The notes under the pieces are model-generated. The model made no database searches, had not been told where the DNA came from, and saw only the letters and a program-made list of their open reading frames with translations. A program made the translations under genes and the position numbers. 45,987 nt of DNA from Paenibacillus aceris (lineage in GTDB: Bacteria; Bacillota; Bacilli; Paenibacillales; NBRC-103111), in NCBI RefSeq assembly GCF_017874035.1, contig NZ_JAGGKV010000038.1, positions 1-45,987 on the forward strand, given 5' to 3'. Positions within the stretch are counted from its first letter, which is position 1, and each line of letters starts with the position of its first letter. Of the stretch, positions 15,300-24,018 are shown piece by piece.

Positions 15300-17473
15300 C
15301 CTGTCTTCCTCCCCTCAAGTATGGGGAATTTACACCTCATTGTCGTTCCCTCATCCATACGGCTTTGAACATGCAACTCCCCGCCGTGTTCCATCACTAT
15401 ATCACGAGCAATTGTTAGCCCCAATCCGGAGCCCTCCTCTTTTGTCGTGAAAAAGGGATTAAATAACCATGCCATCGTTTGATCAGAAATGCCTGCACCC
15501 GTATCTTTTACTTCGACTACGAAGAACCTGACTCCGTTTTCCTCGTTTACCGATGTCCGAATGAGCAGTGTTCCTCCATTAGGCATCGCTTCAATACTAT
15601 TTATAATTAAATTTAAAAATACTTGCATTAATTTATTATAGTTTCCGATAATCGCATTAGGCTGCGGAGCATAATTTTTATTCGTGTCAACTTTGGCATC
15701 TCGCAGCTTAATTCGTAATAGCTGCAGCGCCTCATCCAGCAGCTTGTCCATACGGATTGACTCATCTATTTCGCTATTCATTTTGGAAAATGAGAGAAAC
15801 TGTGTAACAATCCCATTCATACGTCTTACCACGCGAAAAATGTCGTTTACCAGTTCATCTATACTTTCTCCCCTTGATTCTTCATCTACTTCCTCTTTAA
15901 GCAGCTCGGATGCGCCCGAAAGAATCGCCAGCGGGTTTTTAATTTCATGGGCGATACCTGTACTGATTTGCCCGATTATTGCAAGCTTCTCGCTTTGCTT
16001 AACATGCTCTTCAAAAATTTTCCACTGGGTAATATCCTGCAGTACAGCAATGCTGCCAATAATACCGCCTTGGATATTAAAAAGCTTGGAAGTGGCGATC
16101 TTCACAACATGCTTTTGTCCATTCGCATTCAAGATGTATGTTTCCGTATCTTCTCCAATACGCTCGGAATGTAAAGTGTCTAATAAAATGTAATCGGCAT
16201 CATTATTTTTTATCGGAATTTCAGCTAATTGTTTCCCAATCATGTATGGCCTCGGGTAACCCGTGAGCTGCTCAAATTTTCTGTTGATATACGTAATTAT
16301 TCCTTTGGTATCGATAGTTAGGATGGCATAGGGAATACCTTCGATTACATCGCGTAAATATCGTTCCTTCTCCTCTACCAACCTCTGTTGCTCACGTAAA
16401 CTTAAAGCGGTGGCAATCATCGTGTGCCATAACACACCAAGTTCATCCTTAGATTGGCTCGAATCATTAGAGGTAATGGTGATCGGTTCATTGACATTAC
16501 GTTCAATGCTTCTGGCAAATTGCGTTAACCTTACGATAGGTTGTAATATTTTTTGGATGCCAATACCAATGAATAATAATGTTAACATAAGAATGCATAA
16601 GAAGGTACCTGTTAACGCCCACGACAGATCTGTTAACGATTTAAACGCGAAACGCTCCGGCACTCCGAGGACAAGTCCCCAGCCATCCCACATCGTTTTG
16701 TATGCCATAATACTTGGCTCATTATGATAGCTGCCTTTCATCGAACCGGACGTATAACGAGATAGCTCTTCTGTAGCAGGAAGGGAAGAAGTATCACTGC
16801 CAATTTCATTTATAACTGTAGAGGCAATGACTTCCCCATGACTATCCGCTATAAAGCTAAAGCCATTGCTGGCCTCCGTACTGACACTTAATATTTCCGA
16901 GAGGTGGTCACGGCTTAGCTCTGCCACCAAAGCACCGGAAAATGCGCCGGAATTGTCCAGCACGGGTAGCGATATAGTTACGACCCGCTCTCCGCGAGGG
17001 TTCTGAAAAATATCGGAGACTGTATAATTGTTACTCCAGCTAACGATATCAAAGCCAGGAAATTGATAGGTCTGCATCAGTTTATGCAAATCAAATGGAG
17101 CCTCAAACAACATTTGCTTGTTTGCATCGACCATTGTAATCGACTGAATCATAGAGCTGCTGGCTATCGTTTGTTTGGCACGTTCATACATCCTTTGAAT
17201 TTCTAGCTTGTTGTTCTCATCTACCTCAGAAATCAATTGCAATTGCAGCACCGCATCTGAAATTTCGGTATTGAACCTTTTGACCAATGCATCCGCGCTC
17301 AAAACATTCTTTCGTACAATATCCTCTTCTACGACTTGATGAGTATACTCTAAAATGATCGTGTAGAATAGGAGAACCGGAACAACAATAATAATGGAAT
17401 AGATCACCAGATATTTCATTTTGATACTACCGGATATGGATGAGAATGGATGTTGAAAAACCTTTGATGCCAT
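15296..17473 (-). CDS. Sensor histidine kinase (dCache-HAMP-PAS-HisKA-HATPase)
   Basis: This 725-residue membrane kinase has TM1 at about 20-42 and a large extracellular double-Cache-like sensor to about 285 (SITMVDANKQMLFE; GFSFIADSHGEVIAS). TM2 is at about 290-312, with HAMP to about 365. A PAS domain starts at VIEGIPYAILTIDTKGIITYINRKFEQLTGY. The phosphoacceptor His, near residue 507, lies in GIAHEIKNPLAI. The ATPase region has QVFLNLIINSIEAMPNGG and DTGAGI...GSGLGLTIA. It is an NtrB/AtoS-like kinase and the evident partner of the response regulator encoded 17 nt upstream. Its last codons overlap the binding-protein gene. It would sense an external small ligand directly or through that protein. 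Confidence 0.9.
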   Translation of the reverse strand: MASKVFQHPFSSISGSIKMKYLVIYSIIIVVPVLLFYTIILEYTHQVVEEDIVRKNVLSADALVKRFNTEISDAVLQLQLISEVDENNKLEIQRMYERAKQTIASSSMIQSITMVDANKQMLFEAPFDLHKLMQTYQFPGFDIVSWSNNYTVSDIFQNPRGERVVTISLPVLDNSGAFSGALVAELSRDHLSEILSVSTEASNGFSFIADSHGEVIASTVINEIGSDTSSLPATEELSRYTSGSMKGSYHNEPSIMAYKTMWDGWGLVLGVPERFAFKSLTDLSWALTGTFLCILMLTLLFIGIGIQKILQPIVRLTQFARSIERNVNEPITITSNDSSQSKDELGVLWHTMIATALSLREQQRLVEEKERYLRDVIEGIPYAILTIDTKGIITYINRKFEQLTGYPRPYMIGKQLAEIPIKNNDADYILLDTLHSERIGEDTETYILNANGQKHVVKIATSKLFNIQGGIIGSIAVLQDITQWKIFEEHVKQSEKLAIIGQISTGIAHEIKNPLAILSGASELLKEEVDEESRGESIDELVNDIFRVVRRMNGIVTQFLSFSKMNSEIDESIRMDKLLDEALQLLRIKLRDAKVDTNKNYAPQPNAIIGNYNKLMQVFLNLIINSIEAMPNGGTLLIRTSVNEENGVRFFVVEVKDTGAGISDQTMAWLFNPFFTTKEEGSGLGLTIARDIVMEHGGELHVQSRMDEGTTMRCKFPILEGRKTG

Positions 17474-17490
17474 GAGCTTCCTCCCCGTCC

Positions 17491-18864
17491 TTATCTCAGT
17501 TTCTTCATTTTATAAATGAGCGTGTGTCTTGAAATACCTAACAGGTCAGCTGCTCTTGTCTGATTTCCTCCAACTTCCTCAAGCGCTCGGTTGATAAGGT
17601 CTTCCTCTACTTCCTCCAACACCCTTTGCAGATTCAATTCTCCGGTGATCCTTTTTCCCGTTTCGGTAACTTGAAGCTCTTGCAAATTAGGTTTAGACCA
17701 TTCATCTGAAAGGTCCTCAATATGAATGACACCTTTTGCATGTACGATATGTAGCCTTTCCAGCATGTTTAACAGCTCCCGGATATTCCCTGGCCATTCA
17801 TGAGTGGTAAGCTTAGCAACCGTCTCGTCGGATAAAACTACCTGCTTGTTGTATTTATCATTTAGCTTGCGAATGTAATTGACGATCATTTGCGGAATAT
17901 CCGCTTTCCGCTCTTTGAGCGGGGGGACTTCAATTTCAACTAAGTTTAAACGATAATATAAATCTTGACGAAATTTCCCTTCCTTCACAAGCAGCTTGAT
18001 ATCTTTATTCGTTGCGGTGATTATTCTAACATCCACACTTCGGTAAGAATTGCTCCCAAGCTTCATAAACGTCTTTTCCTCAATAATATGGAGCAGCTTC
18101 GCTTGCATGGCAAGCGGCATCTCTCCAATTTCATCCAGAAAAATTGTACCACCGTCAGCAGCTTCGAATTTACCTGCTCTTGTCTCCGTTGCTCCCGTAA
18201 AAGCACCCTTCTTATAACCGAATAACTCACTTTCTAATAACGAATCTGGAATAGCTGCACAATTAATGGCGACAAACGGCTTGTCCTTACGATTGCTGAT
18301 CTTATGAATCCATTTAGATAGCGCTGTCTTTCCAACACCACTTTCCCCTAATAACAGGATGGAAGCATCTGTCTCCTTGACTTTATATATAAGCTCACGA
18401 ATTTCTTTCATTTGAACGCTTTGAAATACCAGTTCTTCATGATCGTTCGTTGACGCCAGTTGTTCCTTCAATACCAGATTTTCAAGCTGCAGCCGCTTGC
18501 TTTCACATGCTTTCATAACGACCTCTTTAATTAATTCCAGCTCGCTCGGCTTGTTTAAGTAATCAAATGCACCCATCCTCATCGCATTTACCGCATTTTC
18601 TACATTCCCATATGCAGTCAGCATGATCACTTCAATGTGCGGGTAATCACTCTTTATCTTTTGCAGCATTTCAAGTCCGGTCAGATCAGGCAGCATATAG
18701 TCCAAAATAATTACATCAATGTCCTGCTCAAGTATTGTTCGCAGCCCGTCTTCACCTGTGTATGCATGAAACGATCGGAAGCCTGACTTTTTTAATTTTT
18801 GGGAAATAATCCGGCACAAACTTTCTTCATCATCTATGATTAAAATTCCAAAGGAATATGACAT
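17491..18864 (-). CDS. NtrC-family sigma-54-dependent response regulator
   Basis: This 457-residue activator has three domains. The receiver has acidic pair Asp11-Asp12, phosphorylation site Asp55, Thr83 and Lys105. The AAA+ domain has Walker A GESGVGKT (173-180), the sigma-54-contacting loop GAFTGA (220-225), Walker B GGTIFLDEIGEM and an arginine-rich sensor region. A C-terminal Fis-type helix-turn-helix (NQTRAADLLGISRHTLIYKMKKL) follows. It should bind an upstream site and drive open-complex formation at the sigma-54 promoter of the transporter operon when phosphorylated by the adjacent kinase. It starts 29 nt after rpoN. Confidence 0.93.
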   Translation of the reverse strand: MSYSFGILIIDDEESLCRIISQKLKKSGFRSFHAYTGEDGLRTILEQDIDVIILDYMLPDLTGLEMLQKIKSDYPHIEVIMLTAYGNVENAVNAMRMGAFDYLNKPSELELIKEVVMKACESKRLQLENLVLKEQLASTNDHEELVFQSVQMKEIRELIYKVKETDASILLLGESGVGKTALSKWIHKISNRKDKPFVAINCAAIPDSLLESELFGYKKGAFTGATETRAGKFEAADGGTIFLDEIGEMPLAMQAKLLHIIEEKTFMKLGSNSYRSVDVRIITATNKDIKLLVKEGKFRQDLYYRLNLVEIEVPPLKERKADIPQMIVNYIRKLNDKYNKQVVLSDETVAKLTTHEWPGNIRELLNMLERLHIVHAKGVIHIEDLSDEWSKPNLQELQVTETGKRITGELNLQRVLEEVEEDLINRALEEVGGNQTRAADLLGISRHTLIYKMKKLR

Positions 18865-18893
18865 TTGATTTGCTCCAATCGCCTAATGTCTGC

Positions 18894-20210
18894 TCATCCG
18901 CGCAGCCTCGAAGATAAAATATTCATTTCTTCTCTATACTTCATGACCGTTCTGCGGGAAATTTGCATGCCACCCTTGTTCATCAGATCAGTAATTTGCT
19001 GGTCAGAAAGCGGTTTGTTTTTGTTCTCGTCCTCGATTAGTTCCCGGATTCGGTACTTCATCCGTTCTGCGGAAGCAGAGTCTCCATCTGTCGTCGTCAA
19101 GGCTGTGGCAAAGAAAAATTTCAATTCATAAATACCCTGAGGTGTCTGTACAACTTTATTTTGAATCGTTCGGCTAACGGTAGATTCGTGGAGTCCCAGT
19201 TTATCTGCAATCGCTTTCAATTTTAATGGCTTTAGATAAAACAATCCTCTCTCCAAAAACATCTGCTGCTCCTCGATTATGGCTTCGATTACGCGCACAA
19301 GCGTATGCTTCCGATCCTCCAAGCTTTGGATCAACATCCTTGCAGACTGCATATGCTTCCTCTTATAATCCGCCACTTCTTTGGTATCGCTTTCAGAAAG
19401 AAGCTGCATGACATTTTTATTTAATGAAACTTTAGGAACCCCATCATGATATAACAAGACGATGTAATGGTTTAATTCCTTATAAATTTCAGCGTCCGGC
19501 TTGAGATTCATTTGCTGATGATGCTTGAAGGCAATACCTGGTTTGGGATTCAGCGTGCGAATATAGGCCATTGATTTCTTTATCAAATCCAAAGGAATCC
19601 CTAATCCTTTGTCGAGATATTTCCATTTGCCGTTGCCTAATTCGGATAAATGGCTGCTAACGAGCATCTCGGCATAAGGATCTGCATTCTGATCCCTACG
19701 AATTTGAATCTCCAAACATTCTTGAAGTGTTCTGGCTGCAATCCCTGGGGGTTCTAACGCTTGGACTTTAGATAAAACTTGTACTACTTCGTCCTGTGTG
19801 ACTTGCAAGCAATGTGATGTCTCTTTTATGGTAATGGTTAAGTATCCTTTTTCATTTAAATTACCTACTAAAAATTTCGCAATCATGTACTGGTGTTTCG
19901 TTAGTTTTGCAAAGCGTAGCTGGCTTAAAAGATTCATTTCCAGCGTATCTTCCGGGTTCGCGGCAAGATCTATGAATGGAACCGAACGGTTCGAGTCGGC
20001 CCTCGTTTTTCCATTGTTATTCGGTTTTCGACTCCTCATACTTTCGGTCCATGCTAATTCCAGCAATGGATTCTCTGCTGATTGCTCGTGCACATAGCTG
20101 ACTAAATCTGCGGAAGACAACTGTAAAACATGAATCGATTGTAACATCTTTGGGCTTACTGTCAGACCTTGGCTTTGCTGCAGAACAGCTTTCGGGTTTA
20201 AGTTCAACAT
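18894..20210 (-). CDS. rpoN: RNA polymerase sigma-54 factor
   Basis: This 438-residue sigma-54 has region I with SQGLTVSPKMLQSIHVLQLSSADLVSYVHEQ...NPLLEL. The core-binding domain follows (LNEKGYLTI; LEPPGIAARTLQECL). The HTH for -12 recognition is KLKAIADKLGLHESTVSRTI...VQTPQGIYELKFFF, and the RpoN box for -24 is ISRRTVMKYREEM. ATG 20210 gives the family-typical start (MLNLNPKAVLQQSQ). The frame remains open to a TTG at 20246, but that lies inside the promoter palindrome. Bacilli usually carry one sigL/rpoN. Here it sits directly before an activator, kinase and sigma-54 promoter, which suggests a cluster-dedicated or resident sigma-54 gene. Confidence 0.93.
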   Translation of the reverse strand: MLNLNPKAVLQQSQGLTVSPKMLQSIHVLQLSSADLVSYVHEQSAENPLLELAWTESMRSRKPNNNGKTRADSNRSVPFIDLAANPEDTLEMNLLSQLRFAKLTKHQYMIAKFLVGNLNEKGYLTITIKETSHCLQVTQDEVVQVLSKVQALEPPGIAARTLQECLEIQIRRDQNADPYAEMLVSSHLSELGNGKWKYLDKGLGIPLDLIKKSMAYIRTLNPKPGIAFKHHQQMNLKPDAEIYKELNHYIVLLYHDGVPKVSLNKNVMQLLSESDTKEVADYKRKHMQSARMLIQSLEDRKHTLVRVIEAIIEEQQMFLERGLFYLKPLKLKAIADKLGLHESTVSRTIQNKVVQTPQGIYELKFFFATALTTTDGDSASAERMKYRIRELIEDENKNKPLSDQQITDLMNKGGMQISRRTVMKYREEMNILSSRLRG

Positions 20211-20226
20211 TCTCACCTGCCATATG

Positions 20227-20247
20227 ATTGTATAAATATTATACAAT
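20227..20247. promoter_or_regulatory. Perfect palindrome over the probable rpoN -10 region
   Basis: The 9-bp arms ATTGTATAA and TTATACAAT flank a 3-nt centre ATA. On the minus strand the palindrome contains TATAAT, a likely -10 box 20-30 nt before the rpoN start. A strong -35 is not obvious. It is well placed for a repressor or autoregulator operator; which protein binds is not known. Confidence 0.5.
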
Positions 20248-20498
20248 GGCAGTTTACAAATAAGAAGATTAAGATTGTAGTCCTTGTATGATGTACTAAA
20301 AATACGTCGAGAGCATTCTTAAATACTAAAACCATGGAGCTTTCACACCTCCCGTTCTGACAGTTCACCCTAAAGATGACGCCTAAACATTCCAATTAAA
20401 CGCACAACGAAATCTGATGTTTCCCGATAAGCTGTCCGGAGTATTTGCCGCCTTGCCAAATATTGCACATACGCTGTCCGTCCGGTTTAGTTCACGCG

Positions 20499-20540
20499 AA
20501 AGAGGTCAATCAGTTTTCACTGACTGACCTCTTTTTCTTT
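20499..20540. terminator. Hairpin terminator between the rpoN promoter region and the pckA/sigK remnant
   Basis: The 15-bp arms AAAGAGGTCAATCAG and CTGACTGACCTCTTT have one mismatch (a G-U wobble on the minus strand), with T-rich ends on both sides. It probably ends the minus-strand pckA transcript. The rest of the 20248-20556 gap holds only a weak 60-codon open frame that I do not believe. Confidence 0.65.
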
Positions 20541-20556
20541 AGTGATCTCCCTCGGG

Positions 20557-20698
20557 CTAAGTCTCCTTATAAAACTCATGATAAAACTTCATGAGCGCCC
20601 GCTTCTCAATTCTTGATATAGGAGCGGCTGATACCCAGCTCCTTGGCAATCTCCTGCTGCGTCCACTCTTCTCCGCCTAATTCTAGCCCAAACCTACC
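20557..20698 (-). pseudogene. 3' fragment of a sigK-like sigma factor gene, frameshifted
   Basis: The reading GRFGLELGGEEWTQQEIAKE then LGISRSYI is the region 4.2 helix-turn-helix of SigK-type sporulation sigma factors (family pattern GRFGLDL..E.TQREIAKELGISRSYVSRIEKRALMK). A 2-nt deletion after SYI shifts the frame, and in the next frame the C-terminus continues EKRALMKFYHEFYKET and stops. Nothing upstream of the GRF residues remains: the fragment begins exactly at the pckA stop codon. It is therefore a gene end joined to the 3' end of pckA. Confidence 0.7.
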
Positions 20699-22265
20699 GA
20701 ATACATGGACCAGCAGTAATAATTTCTTTATCCATATTGGAAAATTTCTCAAAATTGCGAGTAAACTGTTCAGCCAACTCCCAAGCAGCCTTCTCATACG
20801 CCTTTTGATCCTGCCAAGTATGACGGGGAACAAGAACATTGCTAGGAACACCCTCTACGAAATCGGGACAGAGCACACCAAAGATCGGATCGGCCGCAAA
20901 CGTCGCTTGCTCGATACTTCCATTCAAAGCAGCGGTTACCATCGCACGGGTGAAAGTTAAGTTCATCCTCTTTCCTACACCATAGGGACCTCCGGACCAC
21001 CCAGTATTCACCAAATAAACTTTAACTTGATGCTCCTCAATTTTATCTCCTAATTGCTTTGCATACACAGTTGGATGGAGCGGAAGGAAAGGCGCCCCAA
21101 AGCAAGTGGAAAATGTCGCCTCCGGTTCCGTTACTCCTCTCTCGGTACCTGCCAGCTTTGAAGTATATCCTGACAAAAAGTGATACATCGCCTGTTCCTT
21201 CGTCAGCTTCGAAATAGGAGGCAGCACGCCGAAAGCGTCAGCTGTTAAGAAAATGATAACTTTGGGATGACCCGCCTTCCCTGGGATAACAGCACCAGGA
21301 ATTACATCGATCGGATAAGCGGCTCGCGTATTTTCTGTCGTCCGAGTATCGTAATAATCCGCTCTACCTGTCTCTGGATCCAGAACGACATTTTCTAAAA
21401 CTGAACCATAACGAATGGCCTGCCATATTTGCGGTTCCTTTTCTTCGGATAGATTAGCACATTTGGCATAACATCCGCCTTCAAAGTTATAGACCCCTTG
21501 ATCGGTCCAGCCATGCTCATCGTCACCAATCAACCGGCGGTTTGGATCAGCGGAAAGTGTCGTTTTCCCCGTTCCGGATAACCCAAAGAATAAGGCCACA
21601 TCGTCTTTCTCTCCAACATTTGCTGAGCAATGCATCGGAAAAATGTCACGGAAAGGGAGCAAATAATTCAGAACGCTAAAAATCGATTTTTTCATCTCTC
21701 CTGCATACTCGGTCCCGCCGATGAGAACCAATTTCCTTTCAAAGGAAAGGCAGATAAACGTTTCAGAGCGCGTACCGTCCACTTCCGGATCAGCTTTTAA
21801 GCCCGGCAGTGCGATCACAGTAAACTCCGCACTGTGGGTTTGCAATTCTTCCTCTGTCGGACGAACAAAAAGCTGCCGGACAAATAAATTATGCCATGCA
21901 TATTCATTCACGATGCGAATGGGTAACCGATACGCCGAATCTGCCCCGGCATAGCCGTCGAATACAAACAAATCCTTATCCGACATATAATCTTGCGCTT
22001 TTTGGTAGAGCCGCTCGAACTGAAGCTGTGAGATGGGTTGATTCACTGCCCCCCAATCTATGTGATCCATGACGGAAGGTTCTTGGACTATGAACTTGTC
22101 TTTGGGAGAACGTCCAGTATATTTCCCTGTGTATACTTGTAAGGCCCCTGAGGAAGAAAGAACCCCTTCCTTCCGTTCCACTGCTGTTTCGACCAGCTGG
22201 GATACGGGCAAATTATTCGATATCACACCTATTTTCAACTGCTGCAACCTGGCTTCCATCCTCAT
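20694..22265 (-). CDS. pckA: Phosphoenolpyruvate carboxykinase (ATP)
   Basis: This 523-residue ATP-type PEPCK catalyses oxaloacetate + ATP to PEP + CO2 + ADP, the first committed step of gluconeogenesis. The P-loop GLSGTGKTTL (about 230) and the kinase-2/metal motif LIGDDEHGW are present. So are YTGRSPKDKFIV near the N-terminus and GWSGGPYGVGKRM towards the C-terminus. The frame runs up to 22319, but ATG 22265 sits 5 nt behind AAGGG and gives the usual N-terminus before LKIGVISNNLP. The final residues CIR and the stop codon come from the joined sigK fragment, so the natural C-terminus is slightly altered. Growth on pectin-derived organic acids would need this enzyme. Confidence 0.93.
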   Translation of the reverse strand: MRMEARLQQLKIGVISNNLPVSQLVETAVERKEGVLSSSGALQVYTGKYTGRSPKDKFIVQEPSVMDHIDWGAVNQPISQLQFERLYQKAQDYMSDKDLFVFDGYAGADSAYRLPIRIVNEYAWHNLFVRQLFVRPTEEELQTHSAEFTVIALPGLKADPEVDGTRSETFICLSFERKLVLIGGTEYAGEMKKSIFSVLNYLLPFRDIFPMHCSANVGEKDDVALFFGLSGTGKTTLSADPNRRLIGDDEHGWTDQGVYNFEGGCYAKCANLSEEKEPQIWQAIRYGSVLENVVLDPETGRADYYDTRTTENTRAAYPIDVIPGAVIPGKAGHPKVIIFLTADAFGVLPPISKLTKEQAMYHFLSGYTSKLAGTERGVTEPEATFSTCFGAPFLPLHPTVYAKQLGDKIEEHQVKVYLVNTGWSGGPYGVGKRMNLTFTRAMVTAALNGSIEQATFAADPIFGVLCPDFVEGVPSNVLVPRHTWQDQKAYEKAAWELAEQFTRNFEKFSNMDKEIITAGPCIR

Positions 22266-22908
22266 CAATTCCCTTCGTTGTGTAATCCAAACATTGCTGC
22301 TCTTTGTAGTCCGAGTCATTAAGTAGTAACGTATAATCTACGCTAAAAGAGACAAATCCTTCGAAGGAACACGGAGGGAATTCCCCTAAACCCGAGAAGC
22401 CAGCTGGAAGTACCTTCCCTGTCATTAATTTTACCGGTTGACTTCACCTTTTACCATGAGCTCCCTCCTAGAGTCATATAGTATGTATTATTTATTTATT
22501 AGTATATATTAAACAACTGATTTCGTGTGATAAATAATGTTAATGATGCAATACATATTTATTTATAACCTATGTAAGTAAACGGCTTGTCTCTAGTAGG
22601 AGTGCACCGGAAATCAACATTCCTATCTGAAAGTGTATTTCTATTACTATCCAGCTCTTCTTTCTGTTTCTTTGTCTGAGACAGCTTTTTCAATGGTACC
22701 GAGAGCAACTTCATTTCCCTACGTACTTATAATTGAACTAAAAAAAGCGTTCACCCAGTTAAGTGAACGCCTATTTACTTCAAATCTTTATTGACTGCTT
22801 CAAGATATTATTTTACTTCAAAACAATATTTATCATCCAACAACTCTCTCTTAAAACAAGTTGTGCTTTTGGGATTCTGTTCGTAAAAAAGAGGCCGACA
22901 AATGCAAC
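22266..22908. other. Intergenic region: pckA leader and GH105 downstream region
   Basis: The interval contains two adjacent palindromes in the pckA leader (TCCTTCGAAGGA at 22357-22368 and GGGAATTCCC at 22376-22385). It also contains a very short open frame MVKGEVNR (minus strand, 22431-22457) behind a perfect AGGAGGG ribosome site. Both lie on the presumed pckA transcript and might be regulatory, but I cannot match a known riboswitch. The GH105 terminator lies further right. Nothing else is recognised. Confidence 0.3.
22738..22770 (-). terminator. Terminator of the GH105 gene
   Basis: The perfect arms GCGTTCAC (22747-22754) and GTGAACGC (22763-22770) are followed on the minus strand by TTTTTTT. 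Confidence 0.85.
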
Positions 22909-23946
22909 TTATATTTTACTGACAACTTCCTTATTTTGAAGCAGAGCTACCAGATATGCCAAGGTCAATCCTTGGCCCCATCCTTGTATTCTCTTCTTGG
23001 AGATCACCTTGTAATCATCTGCAGAGTACATCACTGCGGTTCCTGCAGATACATTCCGAACCGAACCGTCTTCGTCAATGTTTGCCAATATACCTCCATA
23101 AGCTTTGGCCATATAGTTTTGATGCATCGGATGCGCATAGGATACCAGTGCAGCGGCAATACCGGCGGAGGCAGAGACTTCCTCATAAGAAGTTTCATCA
23201 TTTAATACCGTACGCCACAGCCCATTCGGTGATTGCAGCCTGACCAGAGCGCTTAATTGATCGCCGAGAGCTCCTCCGATTTGCATCCACATAGGCATAA
23301 ATGGATTCAGCATTTTATATGCTTGCGCCATCGTATAAGCGGCCCATGCATTGGCTCTGCCCCAGTAAATAGCGGACAGATGATCTTTCCTGATATTGTC
23401 CCATGCGTGATAGAACAAATTCGTCTTCGTGTCCTGTAGATATTCTTCATGCCAGTAGAATTGATTGAGCGCATCGTCGATATATTCTTTATTGTCGAGT
23501 TTAAACCCAAGCCGCAGCAGGAAATACGCGGCCATGAACAACGTATCCGCCCACGCCTGCTCCGGAAAGTCATTTTTGGAGGATACCGTATGCTGGAAAA
23601 CACCTTCCCCGAACCGGATGGCATCCTTTCGCAGGTATTCGGCTTTCATAAGAGCCAAATCCAGGTACTTTGAGTCGCCTGTGGCTTCATGCAGGGTCAG
23701 CATGGTATGCCCCATGGCACAGCTATTAACCATCATAGGCGGGAGCCCGAGCTCGAGATATTCGTCCACCCATTTGACCAGAAAATCGATGTATTCTTGT
23801 TTCCCCGTTACCTCCCAGGCTTTGCAAATCCCGTAATAAGCAACCCCGCAGGACCAGTTCCAAGTGAAATCCATATTCATCGTTCTGCGGACCACCCGGT
23901 CAATGAGTTCTCTTACTTCGTTTTCGTCACATTCAAACTTTCGCAT
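22909..23946 (-). CDS. GH105 unsaturated rhamnogalacturonyl/glucuronyl hydrolase
   Basis: This 345-residue cytoplasmic enzyme of the GH105 (YteR/YesR-like) family is an (alpha/alpha)6 barrel. It removes the unsaturated uronic acid from the non-reducing end of oligosaccharides left by pectate or rhamnogalacturonan lyases. Family blocks seen are WNWSCGVAYYGICKAWE, FPEQAWADTLFMAAYFLLRLG (the Asp of WADTLFM is the expected catalytic acid), FYHAWD and YWGRANAWAAYTMAQ. No signal peptide. ATG 23946 is 9 nt behind AAGGAG; the ATG at 23967 lies too far upstream. It has its own terminator and stands apart from the large pectinase locus. Confidence 0.88.
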   Translation of the reverse strand: MRKFECDENEVRELIDRVVRRTMNMDFTWNWSCGVAYYGICKAWEVTGKQEYIDFLVKWVDEYLELGLPPMMVNSCAMGHTMLTLHEATGDSKYLDLALMKAEYLRKDAIRFGEGVFQHTVSSKNDFPEQAWADTLFMAAYFLLRLGFKLDNKEYIDDALNQFYWHEEYLQDTKTNLFYHAWDNIRKDHLSAIYWGRANAWAAYTMAQAYKMLNPFMPMWMQIGGALGDQLSALVRLQSPNGLWRTVLNDETSYEEVSASAGIAAALVSYAHPMHQNYMAKAYGGILANIDEDGSVRNVSAGTAVMYSADDYKVISKKRIQGWGQGLTLAYLVALLQNKEVVSKI

Positions 23947-24018
23947 AATGTTTATCTCCTTATCCATGGGATCACAATTCTATTCGTCAATGTTTTCGTT
24001 ATACACTGAACGATGTAA

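Noticed and set aside
20213..20395. 60-codon minus-strand frame upstream of rpoN
   Set aside because: No ribosome site, unusual composition, and it runs through the rpoN promoter palindrome.
20606..20851. 81-codon frame at the end of pckA as a complete small sigma/HTH gene
   Set aside because: Only the last 34 codons resemble SigK and the first half is a shadow of pckA. The frame is broken before the true C-terminus, so it is a fragment.
22213..22425. 70-codon minus-strand frame beginning MTGKVLPAGFSGLGEF
   Set aside because: It overlaps the pckA start in another frame and has no good ribosome site. Its latter half is a shadow of pckA.
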